A DNA stretch of 64,000 bases from Trichoplusia ni (GCF_003590095.1 NC_039478.1:22506001-22570000), one strand, 5' to 3'; shown: positions 46,036-58,491, counted from the stretch's first letter. Notes: generated from the letters alone by a model not told the origin. Numbers and translations: made by a program.

Positions 46036-48515
46036 CATTTCAATGTCTAACATTCGCGTAAACCTAAGAAACCACAATAATATAAAAGTAAATTTAAATC
46101 TATCAACATGTGTACCAAAAAAATTACTTAATCTTGAGTTTTTTTTAAGAGTATTCATTAAATTCGATTGTGTACATATTCAAAATATTTTTTTTAATAA
46201 CCCCCTAAGATATTTTGTTAGTTTTTTATATATTTTATACTTAAACAGTACCTACCCAAATGAGTATTTGCAATACTTAAAATATATTTCTGTACTATAC
46301 CTATCCCAATTCCGTAATAAAGTTTCCCCGCCACAATTACATTTGACAGCTGTCAAAACGGAACGTCATTGATGTAATAATGATATCGTGATATTCTCGA
46401 CGCGATCACTAAAGGGTTGTCAGGCACTTGTAACTCGAGAGACAGCCGACGTTTCCTAAGTGGTACTTAAGCTCAGCCTTACTCAGCATTGGAATTAAAT
46501 AAATCCCGACTAACAGATCTTTTGAGTCTTAATTTTGTGCTTTCCCTCAGCTAATGGGGAAGTTTGTAGTCATTTAATTTGAGTGCATCCCATTAAGTGC
46601 TTAAGTACCAACTTGTCGTAAAAATAAGTTTATTAAAAATAGAGACGTTTTATGGGATTGTAAATGAATGCGTTAGTTCTATTTGTCATATAATGTTATG
46701 ATTAACGAGAATGTGAAAGTAGAAAATTCTCGGCATGAAATGATTGGCATTCCCATTGTCCTGATACAACAATTATAATCTTCCATATTATGTAGTGAAC
46801 TCTTGTAGTTTCTGAACCATACGAAGAAAAATATCACTACTAAAATATTTTAGCGCCAACATAAAATATACTAAAATAAGTGACATTAAAATTGCATTAA
46901 ATAAAAAAATCCACAACAAATATTCATTTAAAACTATCCGTGTGAACCTTATCTACTTGCATTGGCGTGTCAGTCAGCTATTAGGGCAGTGATTTCAATT
47001 CATTTATTATTAAAAAAAAAATCTTATCGAATTACTAGCACACTATGTTTCATGTCTAAATGAAAGGTTAAGTTCTTGATTATTATATCGTTATATATTC
47101 GATTTTGTTGTACTTTTACCTTATAATTGAAACACAGGAGTTAGGGATATTAGTAACATAAAAAATAAGTGAAATTTTGTTTAACTCGTATCAAAATGTC
47201 CTTGTTTTTCGTTGGGGATCCTCATGGACACCTACTTCCTTTGGGGAAAAAAAGAGTATTGTCAGATTCTGACTGAGTAAACGGCTTCTACCTCTGCAAT
47301 GCATTGCAATTCTTCATGCAGCGACGGAGGACTTCAAAATATCCTGTTATAAGTACAAAACTGGCAAATGTTTTACGGGTAAACAACCCTTTTTGATATA
47401 CTACCAAGTTATTTCTAGTTAATGTTTATCCTAGAATACATAAAGGTAGTCACTTTTGTTTCTGTTTTATCTTCCAGCCGACGTACGCTGCATGATATCG
47501 TCAGTGTTTCCCAACAGTTTTCCCAAAACTATGCTTCGAGTGCCACAAATGATGAAGATTAATTACCTACCTACTACAAAATCCCTGGAGGCTCCCTAAA
47601 TAGTTGCCTTTGCCCGTTTTAGCTGAAGGCGCGTATTCTCGTCTCGATAATCGATATTTAACGATTACGTTATTCGATTAGTTCTACTCGATTGTTAGCA
47701 TCGATAGGTATCTATTACAGGATGAGTAACAATGCTTGTTGTGTAGGTTAATTTCCCTGAGGGCGGTCTGTGTGAGAACCTTGTTCAAATGAATTAAGTG
47801 GCTAATATAATTACGTGTATATATTTGCTGTGGGTGGTTGTGTGATAGTGTGATACTTTGTTTGCGTAACACAGTATTTATTGTGCAATAAACAAATCGA
47901 GTAAAACCAAAAAGCCATACGTTTTTCACTGTATGAATATTCTCTTTATTATATTTGACGTAAGTTTGACGCCATAATTAATTAACAATATTTCACAACT
48001 AAACGAAAACAATTATGTGAATGAACTTAAAAAAAAAAACAACATGCATGACCTTCGCACATTCAGCCAGCGGCTGAATAAATTGAAAACACTATCAATA
48101 AGCACGGATGTTAATTCATGTGGGCGTTCTGACATGCACTCACGTGATAATAAAATGCATGTTGCAATAAATACAGAAAACTAACTTTCAAGGCTTATAT
48201 AGATTGAAAAAAACAAAAATTGACTGTTTTATAACCGCCCATTTGCTTTATTCATTCCTTTTAGGGTTGCCCACTCAAAGGGTGGTAACAAGACCCTTTT
48301 TTTTACATCCACATGGTCCAGCCGTTTCTTTTGCACTGAGCTGTATCATCTAAAAGTACCACAAAGTACCAAAAGTACTCATATTCGATTATATTTATAA
48401 CTTTGCCAACATTTTGTAACAGAACGTAAGTAACATGCTACCTTTTCTTTCGAATAGTTTTTTTGCCAACCACTTCTAATGCTCACTGTACAAATCAAGA
48501 ACCATACATTTTATA
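46036..48515. other. AT-rich non-coding DNA
   Basis: A 109-codon frame at 46043-46372 is asparagine-, leucine- and tyrosine-rich with no family signature. Around 47200-47345 the sequence TTCGTTGGGGATCCTCATGG followed by AAAAAGAGTATTGTCAGATT and a CTGACTGAGTAAACGG block resembles a dispersed lepidopteran repeat that I cannot classify. Confidence 0.4.
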
Positions 48516-48546
48516 TCCAAACTAATATTATAAATGCGAAAGTAAC

Positions 48547-48591
48547 TCTGTCTGTCTGTCTGTCTGTCTTTCTGTCTGTCTGTCTGTCTTT
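48547..48591. repeat. (TCTG)n microsatellite
   Basis: About eleven TCTG units with one interrupting T-rich unit, inside the 5' part of the family D element. Family members commonly carry this tract. Confidence 0.85.
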
Positions 48592-48793
48592 TCTTCACGC
48601 CTAAACTACTGAACCGATTTGTGTGAAATTTGGTACAGACATAGTTTGAAACTTGAGAAAGGACATAGGATAGTTTTTATTACAAAAAATAAAAATAAAA
48701 AATAAAATTTATTACGGACATACTATATAATAGTGCCATCTATTGGTCAAATGTCGAGCTGTTCCTATGCTCCGTAGATAGATGGCGTTAATC

Positions 48794-49140
48794 GCGCAAT
48801 GGTGTCATTACACGTGTTCGGTTCATGTTATTGTTTTAATTCATCGGAAAATCCATCAGAAAAATGTAAATAAACAGTAAAAAGGTGTAAAAAAAATAAT
48901 ATTAATATAATAAAAGTTTTACTATAAAGAAAATGCTCTAAGGGAGTATAGATAATTCTATTAGTACTACGCGCAATGGTGTCGATCGTTACACGAGTTC
49001 GGTTCATGTTGTTTTAATTCATCGGAAAAAAGTAAATAAATAGTAAAAATGTATGAAAAAAATAATAAAATAACATATAAAAAATATAATCCTACTTTTA
49101 GTACAAAGAAAATGCCCGAACGGAGTATAGATAAATAATC
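48794..49140. repeat. Degenerate tandem duplication, unit about 170 bp
   Basis: The block CGCGCAATGGTGTC, ACACGTGTTCGGTTCATGTT, TTTTAATTCATCGGAAAA, then GAAAATGC...GGAGTATAGATAA recurs twice. A partial third start (CGCGCTATGGTTTCGTTACA) follows near 49188. The units have diverged by indels in AT runs. Confidence 0.6.
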
Positions 49141-49664
49141 CGAGTTGTCACTATGGTCAATAGATGGCGTTGGGATCGAAATAGATCGCGCTATGGTTTC
49201 GTTACACGCATTTGGTTGGGTATCGGCCGAGCGCTTCGGTACCGTCGTGGTAAAATTGTATTGTCGGTTGTATGGTCGTTTATGTGGATTGGTCCTGTTT
49301 CGTAAATTCTAAGTTGGTTCCGTAGTTTGATGTAGGTTTGATCTCGAATATTAGTACTTAGTTATTTTGTTTAGTAAAACTGTAATTCTAAGTTTGTTTT
49401 AAATTATTTAGTTTTAAGCTTGGTTGTTAAATAGGATAGGTTGTAATATAATTTCTTTTAAATTGTTATAAGTTCGTTTTTTTTTTATTCTTTTGTGACA
49501 CTTTACTCTTTCAAACACAAAAGAATTTCTCAAATCGGTCAATAACTGATATGCCTTAATATACATATAAAAATACGGTCAAATTGAGAACCTCCTCCTT
49601 TTTTTGCAGTGGGTTAAAAACTTTCTGCTCAAAGTAAATTTACGGACGAAGTCGCGGGCAAAAC

Positions 49665-49921
49665 TACCCATGCTAAAAATGCGATAATAACTCTGTCTAT
49701 CTGTCTTTCCGTCACGCCTAAACTACTGAACCGATTTGGATGAAATTTGGTTCAGACATAGTTTGGAACTCGAGAAAGGACATAGGATAGTTTTTATCCC
49801 AAAAATCCTGCGGGAGCGGGAACTTCTCAAAAATCCCGCGAGATCGGGAACTATGTGAGTAAAACCAAAAATCTGCCGGAAGTCACTGTTCCACGCGAAC
49901 GAAGTCGCGGGCAAAAGCTAG
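49665..49921 (+). mobile_element. Helitron-like element, family D, second of the pair
   Basis: Starts with CATGCTAAAAATGCGATAAT and TCTGTCTATCTGTC, has CACGCCTAAACTACTGAACC and GGACATAGGATAGTTTTTAT, and ends CGAACGAAGTCGCGGGCAAA followed by AGCTAG and T. The 257-bp copy follows the first element directly in the same orientation. The 3' hairpin and CTAG|T end are well preserved. Confidence 0.7.
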
Positions 49922-52900
49922 TCATTCATAAGTAAATACAGGACTAACGTGTATATGTTTACCTTCTATAAAACAGTACCATTTGACGTTTGTCTGCTAT
50001 CTCGATCTGTTGTAGTTGAATGTGTCATGGACTCGTGATGAAACTAATACGATTACAATGTAATTATCTAATATTAAATAAATCATTGCGTTGCTCTCCT
50101 AAACATCAAATACTGTAGTCTAGCCGTTATTCGTTTTTTTTTTGTTTTCAAAGTGACATACGTACGCAGCATGTTTGACAACAAAGTTGAAACGGATTGA
50201 CCTAATTACATTACCATTAAAAATTTAGTCTCAGCTTTTCACTTTCAATACACTTTTAAAATTAAAATTCGTAAACTTATCTCTTAGTTGAAGTTGGAAT
50301 TAACAAGAATCATCAATTAACAAAGAGCGCTTATAATTCATTAAAATCAAAACCGATATTCAAATCGAAACAATTGAAGAATTGTGACGCGAAATCAAAG
50401 ATGGCGGCCGAAACCTGTCGACGCGAAAGGCAAAATTTAATTAACTTAGAAATAAGATTGCAAACAATATTCTTGGAATTATATTATACGTAAGTTATTC
50501 TAAGTACAATAATCTGTTTATTTACGGAAGCTTAAAGGAGGTTGTTCTAATCCTGAGCTCTACGTTCGTAATCTTGCTGTGGGTGGGTTATATATTATTT
50601 TGGATTTTCTCTCGATATACATTCTCCTTGGACCCTCGGCTCTGGCTCCGCGGAACTTATTGCGTACTTTATCTCTTGGAAAATATATATTTTGGTAAAC
50701 TTGCTTACTAGTTTACTGGAATTAGTTTGTTTTGCAGTTTGTTGGCAATTGAGACAAATAGAAGCCAAATTGACTTCTGCTTAGTAAGGGTAAAAAGGGT
50801 GATGGAAGTTAGTACCGAATATATAATGAATGAATAAACATCTATTATAATTTCTCTTACGAAAGGCTTCTCCATAAAAATGAATGTCTGCATTAAAATG
50901 TAGGTACTTATTTTAAATCCTAATCGAAAATGTTCGAAATTTAAATTGGTTTGAGCTATTATGGACAGAGTAGGGATGTGGCGAGCTAAATCGGCTTTCG
51001 AAATCGATTAGTGGCAAACGAAATCTATTTTCAAAAACGATTGAGGGAATCGAGTTATCGAATAAACGAGTCTTTAACTGGGGTCTTTTATCTTGGTAGC
51101 TTTGCTCTGTGCATTTGTTACGTAAAGCCTTCGTGACGTCACGACACCCGCATTTGTTAGCGTCTTGACATGTGTGACATCCCGTTATTCAATTGTCGTG
51201 GCTTGACCATTTGAGTAATGTAGTTTAGTTAAGAAAATAATCGATTATTTAGGACGCACGAAACTACTTTCAAGTAAAGTACACGCTCATACAAGTACAT
51301 ACATCATCATCATCATCATCATTATAAGTTCTATAACTTAACGTTTCCTAAGGGTTTTTTGAGGCTTACTAGAAATAAGAATGATTATAAAAAAGTATCT
51401 GCCATTGAAACTTGACTACGGATATATAAAAATAAATTTAAAGATGTAATAATCACAGCACTTACCAAATAAAAATGAAATACAATATTCACAAGTAATC
51501 GGCCCGACTTTCATTTCATATTTTTCGTCCCGACTCTCTGAGAAATTCATAAAGTTCCGCATTATCCCTTATTTAAAAAGTAAAATGCCAGCGCGCTACA
51601 AAATTACATTCAAAGCTTCATAAAGACTCAAAAGTGTTTTGTACACTATATTGCAATAGGCGAAACATAATTTTTCAGCATTTATTCACTTACTGATGTA
51701 AAGCCGTCCGCATTTTTCCATATTAAACATTAAAACCTTTTTTGAAGCTTTCGCCCTTTTATTTACTTTTTGGCGCGTACTTTGTGTAATCTGTAGGCGA
51801 AGCAGTATTTTTTTTCCTGCAAACAAAAAGAAGGTTGAATCGGTTCTTATGTGATGTTTTATGTGCCTGTGTTTGAATTCGTGTTTCTATTTATTACTAA
51901 ACATATGTTTTGAAAATATTTTGGAATAATAGATTTTCTAAATGTAGCCAAACTTGAGACTGCAATATTAATTTTACCAAAAAAAAAACACCCGCCAGAA
52001 AAATAATTTAACCCAACAATATTTCACTGACAACTCAAATGTTGCCAGCATAAAATATGACAAGCAGACAGGCCATAAACAAACAAAACTCGTTTGCAAA
52101 CTCCACTTGAAAGCAGTGACAATATTGAAAGCTTTTTATATGAGTAGCGAGTTCTCGTCAAGTATTTGCTGTAGTATGGGCTGTATGGGCGAACTTCAAA
52201 GGGCCGCTCATTTCATTACGGTCGGCTGTTACTAGAGAACATGGCAGGGCAAATATGAGTACACGCCAGTATTTGCATTTTAAATGTAAAGGTCCACCAA
52301 TTTTCTTTTTGAATTTTGTATGCGGAAGTCTAGATTAGGCTTGAGCGAGCTAACTGGGGGCTACGCTTCGTTGGTTGTAATGGAAAAGGTTTTGTAAATG
52401 TAAGGTTTAAGGACGGATTTTTGATAAAGATTACATGCATGATTGGTTAGATTGGACGCAGAGCACTACCATGATTCTTTTTAACATTACATGATAGGTA
52501 AACAATATGATATCAATAAAAAAAAATCTGCTACAATAATGCTCGAAACCAATGAAGCATAAACAAAAAGTGAAAAAACAAGCATTTTAATGATTAACAA
52601 AATTTTACAAATTGCACAAAACAACAGTTTAATAATATAAACCTTGTTAGCAATCACATTATCGAAACTAAAAAAGGTACGTTGGCTAAAGAAACTCATA
52701 CATTGTACATCCCGCGGCCCCAAAACTATTTCTTTTCAAAATCCATTACAAGGAGGTTTTAGTCGGACCGTAAACATGATACAGTCGCGACCAAAACTGT
52801 AGACGCAGCGAATACGAAACACTATAAAGCTTCAGAATCGATTTGAAATTTTGCCTAAATATACATTTGTTAACAGAAAAGATGTAATTTATCGACAAAT

Positions 52901-53288
52901 TAGAATCAACGAAGATTTTTTTTAAAAGCCAAAGGGATAATTTACTAAATCTTATAATAAAAAATGTTTAGTCCGTCAACAGATAAAAAAATATCTCCAA
53001 AATGTTTACATTCAAGGATCAGAAGCAGAAATAAACACTGATTGATTTTTCTAACTTGGTTTTAAAATTATCAAATTTATTAAGACGATGATGATTGCTA
53101 ACACTAATTTCGAATTCAAATACTTTAAGCTATTCACAACAAAAAATCTCAAGTGATAAAACACATTATTGCTTTACAATATGATACATCACAGGCGATA
53201 AAACTTTAAATCAGTTTACAAACCTTTAATTTATTATAATTATAACACGGTAGAAGGTACAAGACCGGCTATGTGGTTGTTGTTGTCT
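49922..53288. other. Non-coding DNA, no gene recognised
   Basis: All frames are 78 codons or shorter without recognisable features. A short (CAT)n run lies at 51303-51321. A CRE-like GTGACGTCACG occurs near 51133 without any other promoter sign. Confidence 0.45.
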
Positions 53289-53385
53289 GGGGTTGAGACA
53301 TGCATTACGCGCACGCGTCAACCCCGAGCGTTCCCCGTCGTGAGCGGCTTAGTTCTGCTGGGAGGGTGGCCATTTTTCCAGGAGA
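53289..53385 (+). mobile_element. GC-rich terminal arm of the TIR family seen at 43345
   Basis: GGGGTTGAGACATGCATTAC continues into GCGCACGCGTCAACCCCGAG and a GTGAGCGG patch, matching the left end of the 43345-44143 element in order (GACATG, then ACGCGCAYGCG, then CAAC). It is followed by AT-rich DNA. Confidence 0.45.
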
Positions 53386-54024
53386 ATTCCATAAAAAAAC
53401 TATCTAAATAGTTAAAAAGTCCTGGTCAAGGCGGTGAAGCATTGGATGCAATTTTTATGCAAGGTTTTTTTAGACTCTAAGTTTAAAGAGATGCGAAAAA
53501 AGAAAAAAGAAATGCTTTTAGTATAAAAATCGAATTTCATCCCTTAGTTTAGGTAAAACTGAGGTTGAAATTCTGTATAAAATTGTGAAGTTTTCAGTGT
53601 TTGTTTTAAATCCGGTATTGACCATTTGGTCTAAGCATGAAATATAGACCAAGATTTTCAAAAAAAAAATGCTAAAAGAAACTTTAAGTCTTAAAATTAT
53701 TGAAAAATAAAAATAAAATATTAATATACCAAAATTATCTAAAAACTCAAAGTAAGTTCTTATATTTTGTTCAACACAAAAGACTTAAAATACTGATTGA
53801 AAGATAAAATGTAAAACAACTCATCTATTACTATTCACTAGCAAGAAGTTTTTATTTAACAAACCTACATTCACGCGCCTTCAATTCAGTGCAATGTAAA
53901 TGTTCTACACATTAAACCGATGCCGTATCCGTTATTTCTATGTTCCTTGACACACTTACATTTATACAATTTAGCGCAATGGAAATGTTCTACAAAATAA
54001 ACCGGTGCCGTGTCCGTCGTTTCT
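53386..54024. other. AT-rich DNA between GC-rich TIR arms
   Basis: No coding signal. Two similar segments (CAATGTAAATGTTCTACA then ACCGATGCCGTATCCG near 53891, and CAATGGAAATGTTCTACA then ACCGGTGCCGTGTCCG near 53977) form a diverged direct duplication of about 85-bp period. Confidence 0.5.
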
Positions 54025-54140
54025 ATGCTCCATGTTCAACAGCTGCGCGCATGCGTCAACTCAGAGCTCTCTCGTCGTCGTCGCGAAAGCTTCAGGTCAG
54101 CTCGAATGCTGGCCGCAGGCAGACGTGCCAGCCTACGAGG
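54025..54140 (+). mobile_element. GC-rich terminal arm of the TIR family
   Basis: CGCGCATGCGTCAACTCAGA followed by GCTCTCTCGTCGTCG and CAGACGTGCCAG parallels the 43345 left arm block by block (GCGCATGCGCCAACTCTGAT, CTCGCG, GGACGTGCTG). Short frames of 67-69 codons over it reflect the GC-rich patch and are not genes. Confidence 0.45.
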
Positions 54141-54959
54141 TGACTTTCAAAAAGAATAGTGTATGTGGAAAAAAAAATCCACTTCACATATGTGTTTCAA
54201 GATGTTGGATTTAAATTTAAATAATTTTATAGAGTAATTGTGTGTTAAGATAAAATACCAGGGTTGAAAATTTGGGTTTTTATTCGTTTTTTTTTTATTT
54301 ATTTAAAAAATAAAATTGCGTTTTTTTTAAAGTAAAGTGAGACGAATTGGCTACGAAATATTGTGTGGTGTGTTTGGTTTTTTTTTTAAATAGAAATAAC
54401 TTAAAAAAAATGTATTTCTTTTCTTTTATTACTGAAAAAAAAAGTTTTTTGGTATGTGTGAGTAATAATTATTATATTAAATATTTTTCTTTATTTCTTT
54501 ATTATGAATTATGAAAATAAGTGAAAATGTTTAACTATTATTTACATAAATAGATAAAATAAAATAAATTAAATTCCCTTTTTTCCGCTAGTAAAGGAAA
54601 ACAAATTTAATTATTTCTTTCTTTTTTCTTTATTAAGTAATAAGTGAACATGGTTGATTATTATTTTTATAAATAAATTAAATAGAATAAATAAAAATCA
54701 ACTACTAAAAATACAAGTTTATTTTTTTTACAATTATAATAAATGAAACATTAAAAAAAACGTGTTGGTAATTTATTGGGGTTACATTTTGACATAAAAA
54801 ATACATTATTATTACATTATACTATAGGTACATAGAAAAACATCCATTATTTTATAAGGTTAGTACGGTCAATCATAATTAATTAATTATGCCGAATATT
54901 TTTCTGTTATATTTTCCAAAAAATGAGTCGCGGCCACGTTTCTTGTAAATCTACAACGT
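54141..54959. other. Very AT-rich DNA inside a TIR-bounded block
   Basis: Poly-A/T runs and repeated TTTCTTTATTA..AATAAGTGAAAATG-like segments (near 54485-54530 and 54625-54660) suggest internal duplication. No coding signal. Confidence 0.45.
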
Positions 54960-55090
54960 TTGTCATGCGCCCCGCCGCGCGCCGCGCCGCCGCCGCGCCG
55001 TCGCGCCGTGCGCTTGCCGCGGTGCGCCGCGACGGGCGTCGGCGGTGATTGGGGTGGGAGGGGTAGTACATGTCTGAGGGGTTGAACCCA
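54960..55090 (-). mobile_element. GC-rich terminal arm ending CAACCCCTCAGACATGT, with a CpG-dense patch
   Basis: The outer end (TTCAACCCCTCAGACATGTA on the minus strand, 55070-55089) is the same as the terminus of the 43345-44143 element. Inside it, 54966-55062 is almost pure G/C with many CpG and GCCGCC/GCGCC repeats, in stark contrast to its surroundings. Frames of 69 and 99 codons here are alanine/arginine-rich by-products of the GC repeat. Confidence 0.55.
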
Positions 55091-55150
55091 GAACATATAG
55101 ATAGAAGCCCATTTGAATAGGGCGATTTATTAACAGTAAAACCGATAATA

Positions 55151-55370
55151 GTCCGCGTGGTTACAAGATATAAGATATGATTTATACCTTTCCTGTTTTT
55201 CCACATTTTCCATTGCGTTCCAGCGTGATGCTATATAGCCTAAAACCTTCCTCGATGAATGGTCTATTCAATACAAAAAGATTTTTATAATTTGAACCAG
55301 CAGTTCCTGAGATTAGAGCGTTCAAACAAACAAACAAACTCTTTAGCTTTATATTATTAGTAAGTATAGA
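55151..55370 (-). mobile_element. Non-autonomous Helitron-like element, family B, 3'-truncated
   Basis: The reverse strand starts TCTATACTTACTAATAATAT and contains GTTTGTTTGTTTGAACGCTC, CTCAGGAACTGCTGG, CGAGGAAGG and AAACAGGAAAGGTATAAATC. It breaks off at CACGCGGAC, before the hairpin and CTAG. Confidence 0.6.
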
Positions 55371-55582
55371 TTACACATTTATTTTGTCCCCGCGAACTAC
55401 GTTCCGCCAAGTTGATGTACATTTTGTATTTTTTTTAATTTTCCATATTTTCAAACCGTCATAAAATAGGCCAAATCGGTTCAGCCGTTCTCGACTTTTA
55501 GCGAGACTAACGAACAGCAATTTATTTTATGTATAAAGAGAAGAAGATTTCGTGATTTAAAAATATATAAAATGCGCAGTAC

Positions 55583-55672
55583 AATCATTCAAATCACGTG
55601 CACAAAGACGTTCAGACTTAGAATTATATAGTGGATCTCATAAATGCTTGTTCACGTGGGCGAGAGGGCTCG
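55583..55672 (-). mobile_element. Fragment of serine-tRNA-type SINE
   Basis: The reverse strand GAACAAGCATTTATGAGATC, then GAACGTCTTTGTGCACGTGA and TTTGAATGATTG aligns to the middle of the copies at 58340-58491 and 20429-20600. It butts against a GC-rich TIR arm at its head side. Confidence 0.5.
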
Positions 55673-55710
55673 AAGTTGACGCATGCGTAGTACACGTCTG
55701 ATCTACCCCC
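55656..55710 (-). mobile_element. GC-rich terminal arm of the TIR family, worn
   Basis: The reverse strand GGGGGTAGATCAGACGTGTA followed by CTACGCATGCGTCAACTTCG and AGCCCTCTCG follows the terminal order of the family (CAGACATGTACTACGCATGCG...CAACT). The outermost CAACCCC is degraded. Confidence 0.4.
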
Positions 55711-56415
55711 GATTTAAAACATTATCTGCAAATAGAGACACGATATTTCAATTTCATGGTGTATAATAAAGAATATTCTTATTTAATCTCATCTATTTTT
55801 AGTAGTTTGTTGATCGCGATAAGTAGTTAGTATGTTTGTTGATCCCTGAAAAATACGGAAAATGTAGGGTTCCCATCATTACTAGATGATTCTTTAATAC
55901 AGGGATTGAAAATATAAAGTGACTGACATTTTTTTTTAACATTAAAGCAATTGAATTAGCGCATCATACTTCTATTAGGTATACTTTTTATTTATTCAAA
56001 TGTTGGATCAGGCGTCTGACCTTTCGTCATTTACATGAATATCGAATTAATTAGTTAAAGAGATTAAAGGAATACTGTTCTACCCCCACATTACAAAGCT
56101 AAAAATTAAATGAAGACTAACATTTTTAGCTTGAAAATAAATCTTATATCATTTTATAATATATCTTTAATCTGGAATATTTAAAAGCGACTTACCGTCA
56201 CACTGTCATCTTCCAAATCTAATAAACTAAACAATATTTTACGTCGACTTTTCTGCGAATTTTAATATTACGGAGATTGAGTAGCTAGATCCAATAACGG
56301 ATTTCATGAAGTTTGTAGACTAACCCAGCGAGGAGGAAATTACTTTTAAAAAGTAGCTCACATTTTATCCTACTTGTTGTAACAAAACATAAATATTTGT
56401 GAAAAATATAGCTTG
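55711..56415. other. AT-rich non-coding DNA
   Basis: No frame, repeat or structure that I could support. Confidence 0.45.
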
Positions 56416-56747
56416 CTAGCTGATGCTCGCGACTCCGTCTACGTGGGGTTTAGTTTGCAGCGCGCGGTAGTTCATGTTTGTTCATGATTGGATATTGACG
56501 TTACCGTCGGTAAAACAGAACAACGCTATTAGTCTTTACTCAGGGTTAGAACTTCATTACTGAACCGTTAGATGGCGTTGAAATATTTTTAATTTTTTCG
56601 TAAAATCCGTTTTTTTTTAATAATATGTATCCAATATTACTTTTTACACCTTCAAGAATACGTGTACAAAGTTTCACGATGATCGGTTTAGAAGTTTATG
56701 CGTGAAAGCGTAACAAACTTACTTTCACATTTATATATTAAAAAGGA
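56416..56747 (-). mobile_element. Helitron-like element, family D
   Basis: The reverse strand runs from TCCTTTTTAATATATAAATG and GTGAAAGTAAGTTTGTTACG through CACGCATAAACTTCTAAACC to a GTAGACGGAGTCGCGAGCAT palindromic patch and CAGCTAG. It shares block order with 48516-49921 but lacks the TCTG tract and is diverged. No protein is encoded. Confidence 0.55.
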
Positions 56748-58339
56748 TTGAACAATCTGTATGTAGTTTTTTTATCTGTTACATGTTTTAGAAGTACAGG
56801 AACAGCTATCGAATACAAATCTACGTCATTTTTAGATTTAAATAATAACAAATTACAGATTATGGAAAGCGTGGAGGATGGTAAGACCTAGAATTCTGTG
56901 ATAATATCTCTTTGTGACGTCAGTTAGGCAGACGCTCTATCTTAAACCACTTGTGAAAAAGAGTCAGCTAGCAAGTTTTCATATAAAACTATTTAACATT
57001 TCTGCAAATTTCTAAGTTCACGGAATAGCCAGTGAAACCTTGCAAAAATACAAAAATGCAAGACAACGTTCATCTTTTCACAATTAGAGATGACTAACAA
57101 AACGCAACGTTGCCAGTTAAATTATTCAATTTTACTATACGGCAAGCGTTCCACTGTTATTTGAGTTGGCAACTTTGCTTAGAGGTGCCAACTTGATAGA
57201 GCTCTCGTACAGTCAAGCGTTGAATAGTTTCAGCAACTGTATTGTTATGTCAATATCATTTGGCCTTTGACAGCTTAAAGGCTTAAGCTAAGCGTCTTTG
57301 TAAATCCGATAGCGCTTATTCCTGTTTGAATCGGGATGTCGGTTTGACAGTTGCGTTTTGTTTTTGCTTGTACAAGAAGTTTTGTTTTTTTATGCGATTG
57401 TGATAAAATAGAATAATGTTCTTTGTATCGTAACTTGTTTTTAAAGCCTCTTTTTTCTCCGTACTGCAATATATTGCAAGTTGCATACTGTATAGTGTTG
57501 AAATAAAGAGTTGTATAATACAAAGCTTAAAAGAAATGCCCGTAGTGAGGCTGTATTATGAGAACCGCCTTTGTAAAGTAAAATCAAAAATTAGCTATCT
57601 GTAAGTCTGTAAAGAAATGCTTTAACTAAACAAAATTATAATCAATTATAACCTTTGTGTGTTCCACGTTTAATTATTAATAGACATCTTCTTTCAAAGA
57701 AAGTCGTATATTTATACAGGCGAAAGCAGCTTTTCCCAAACGTCCACTCATTCTACCAAGCAAAGGTACAATTGCAGGTTAAAAAAAATATTCAAAGCTT
57801 TAATCTTGCCTATCGATTTACTACCAGTAATTACAATTAACGATCATAGTTACATTCCAATAAAGCCATTATCGAAGTAAACCTTTTGTCCTCTTTGTCC
57901 GATCAAATGTATAGATAAAGGGAATTGGGTGTATTCGAGTCTGCCTTAATTTGATGAGGCCTAGTTTGTAGGTTATGTTATTATACACCGATTAGTAAAT
58001 GTGACTTAACTAGCTTATTTATTTTAACTTAGATTTTGTAGGTTTTGTTTTATTTTATGATTTTTGGCTTGTCAGTTGATGGGGTCCTTCTCTAAATCTA
58101 AGAGTTTATTCCTTGGGCACATTTTATGACTATGCTTGTATAGTCCCTATCTCATTGCTATTTATTTTTGAGTAATCTGAGGATTTCTCCGATATTTACC
58201 TATGGCCTCTTTGTACCAAAATTAGGACTTTAGTTGGCCCACATTGCTACTAAAAGGCAAAGGCCATTCCGTATAGGGTATGACCTTTTAAATACCTAGT
58301 GTGTCTTCAATCCCTCTTTCATTTATTTTTTAGGACACA
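56748..58339. other. Non-coding DNA, no gene recognised
   Basis: Short frames only (82 codons or fewer), none with recognisable features. Confidence 0.45.
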
Positions 58340-58491
58340 ACTCCCCTCACTAAGAAATTTAATCTTTGTGTCCCGGAGGTTTCCCAATATTAATGTCACA
58401 TGCACAAAGACACTCAGACTCAGGACATGCAGTTCTAGATCACAAAAACGCTTGTCTTACGCGGTGACCTCAACCACTCTACTATCCGTGC
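58340..58491 (-). mobile_element. Serine-tRNA-type SINE
   Basis: The reverse strand head GCACGGATAGTAGAGTGGTT followed by GAGGTCACCGCGTAAGACAA matches the head of the plus-strand copy at 20429. The body (GAGTCTGAGTGTCTTTGTGC then ATGTGACATTAAT) and the 3' part (GGGACACAAAGATTAAATTT) also agree. The 111-codon frame on the plus strand over it is an antisense shadow. Confidence 0.65.

Larger units (their letters stand above)
48516..49664 (+). mobile_element. Helitron-like element, family D, first of a head-to-tail pair
   Basis: It starts TCCAAACTAATATTATAAAT and a (TCTG)n tract, then CACGCCTAAACTACTGAACC and a block ending GGACATAGGATAGTTTTTA. It ends near 49664 with GGACGAAGTCGCGGGCAAAA, lacking a clean CTAG. 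The interior includes degenerate tandem units (48794-49140) and an AACCTCCTCCTTTTTTTGCA stretch near 49590, possibly a captured or nested repeat. No helicase coding is present. Confidence 0.6.

Noticed and set aside
48547..48591. A CRISPR-like array
   Set aside because: The repeats are tetranucleotide microsatellite units without spacers, and the organism is a eukaryote.
54887..55206. Alanine/arginine-rich frames
   Set aside because: Direct translation of the GC repeat patch plus part of a Helitron-like copy.
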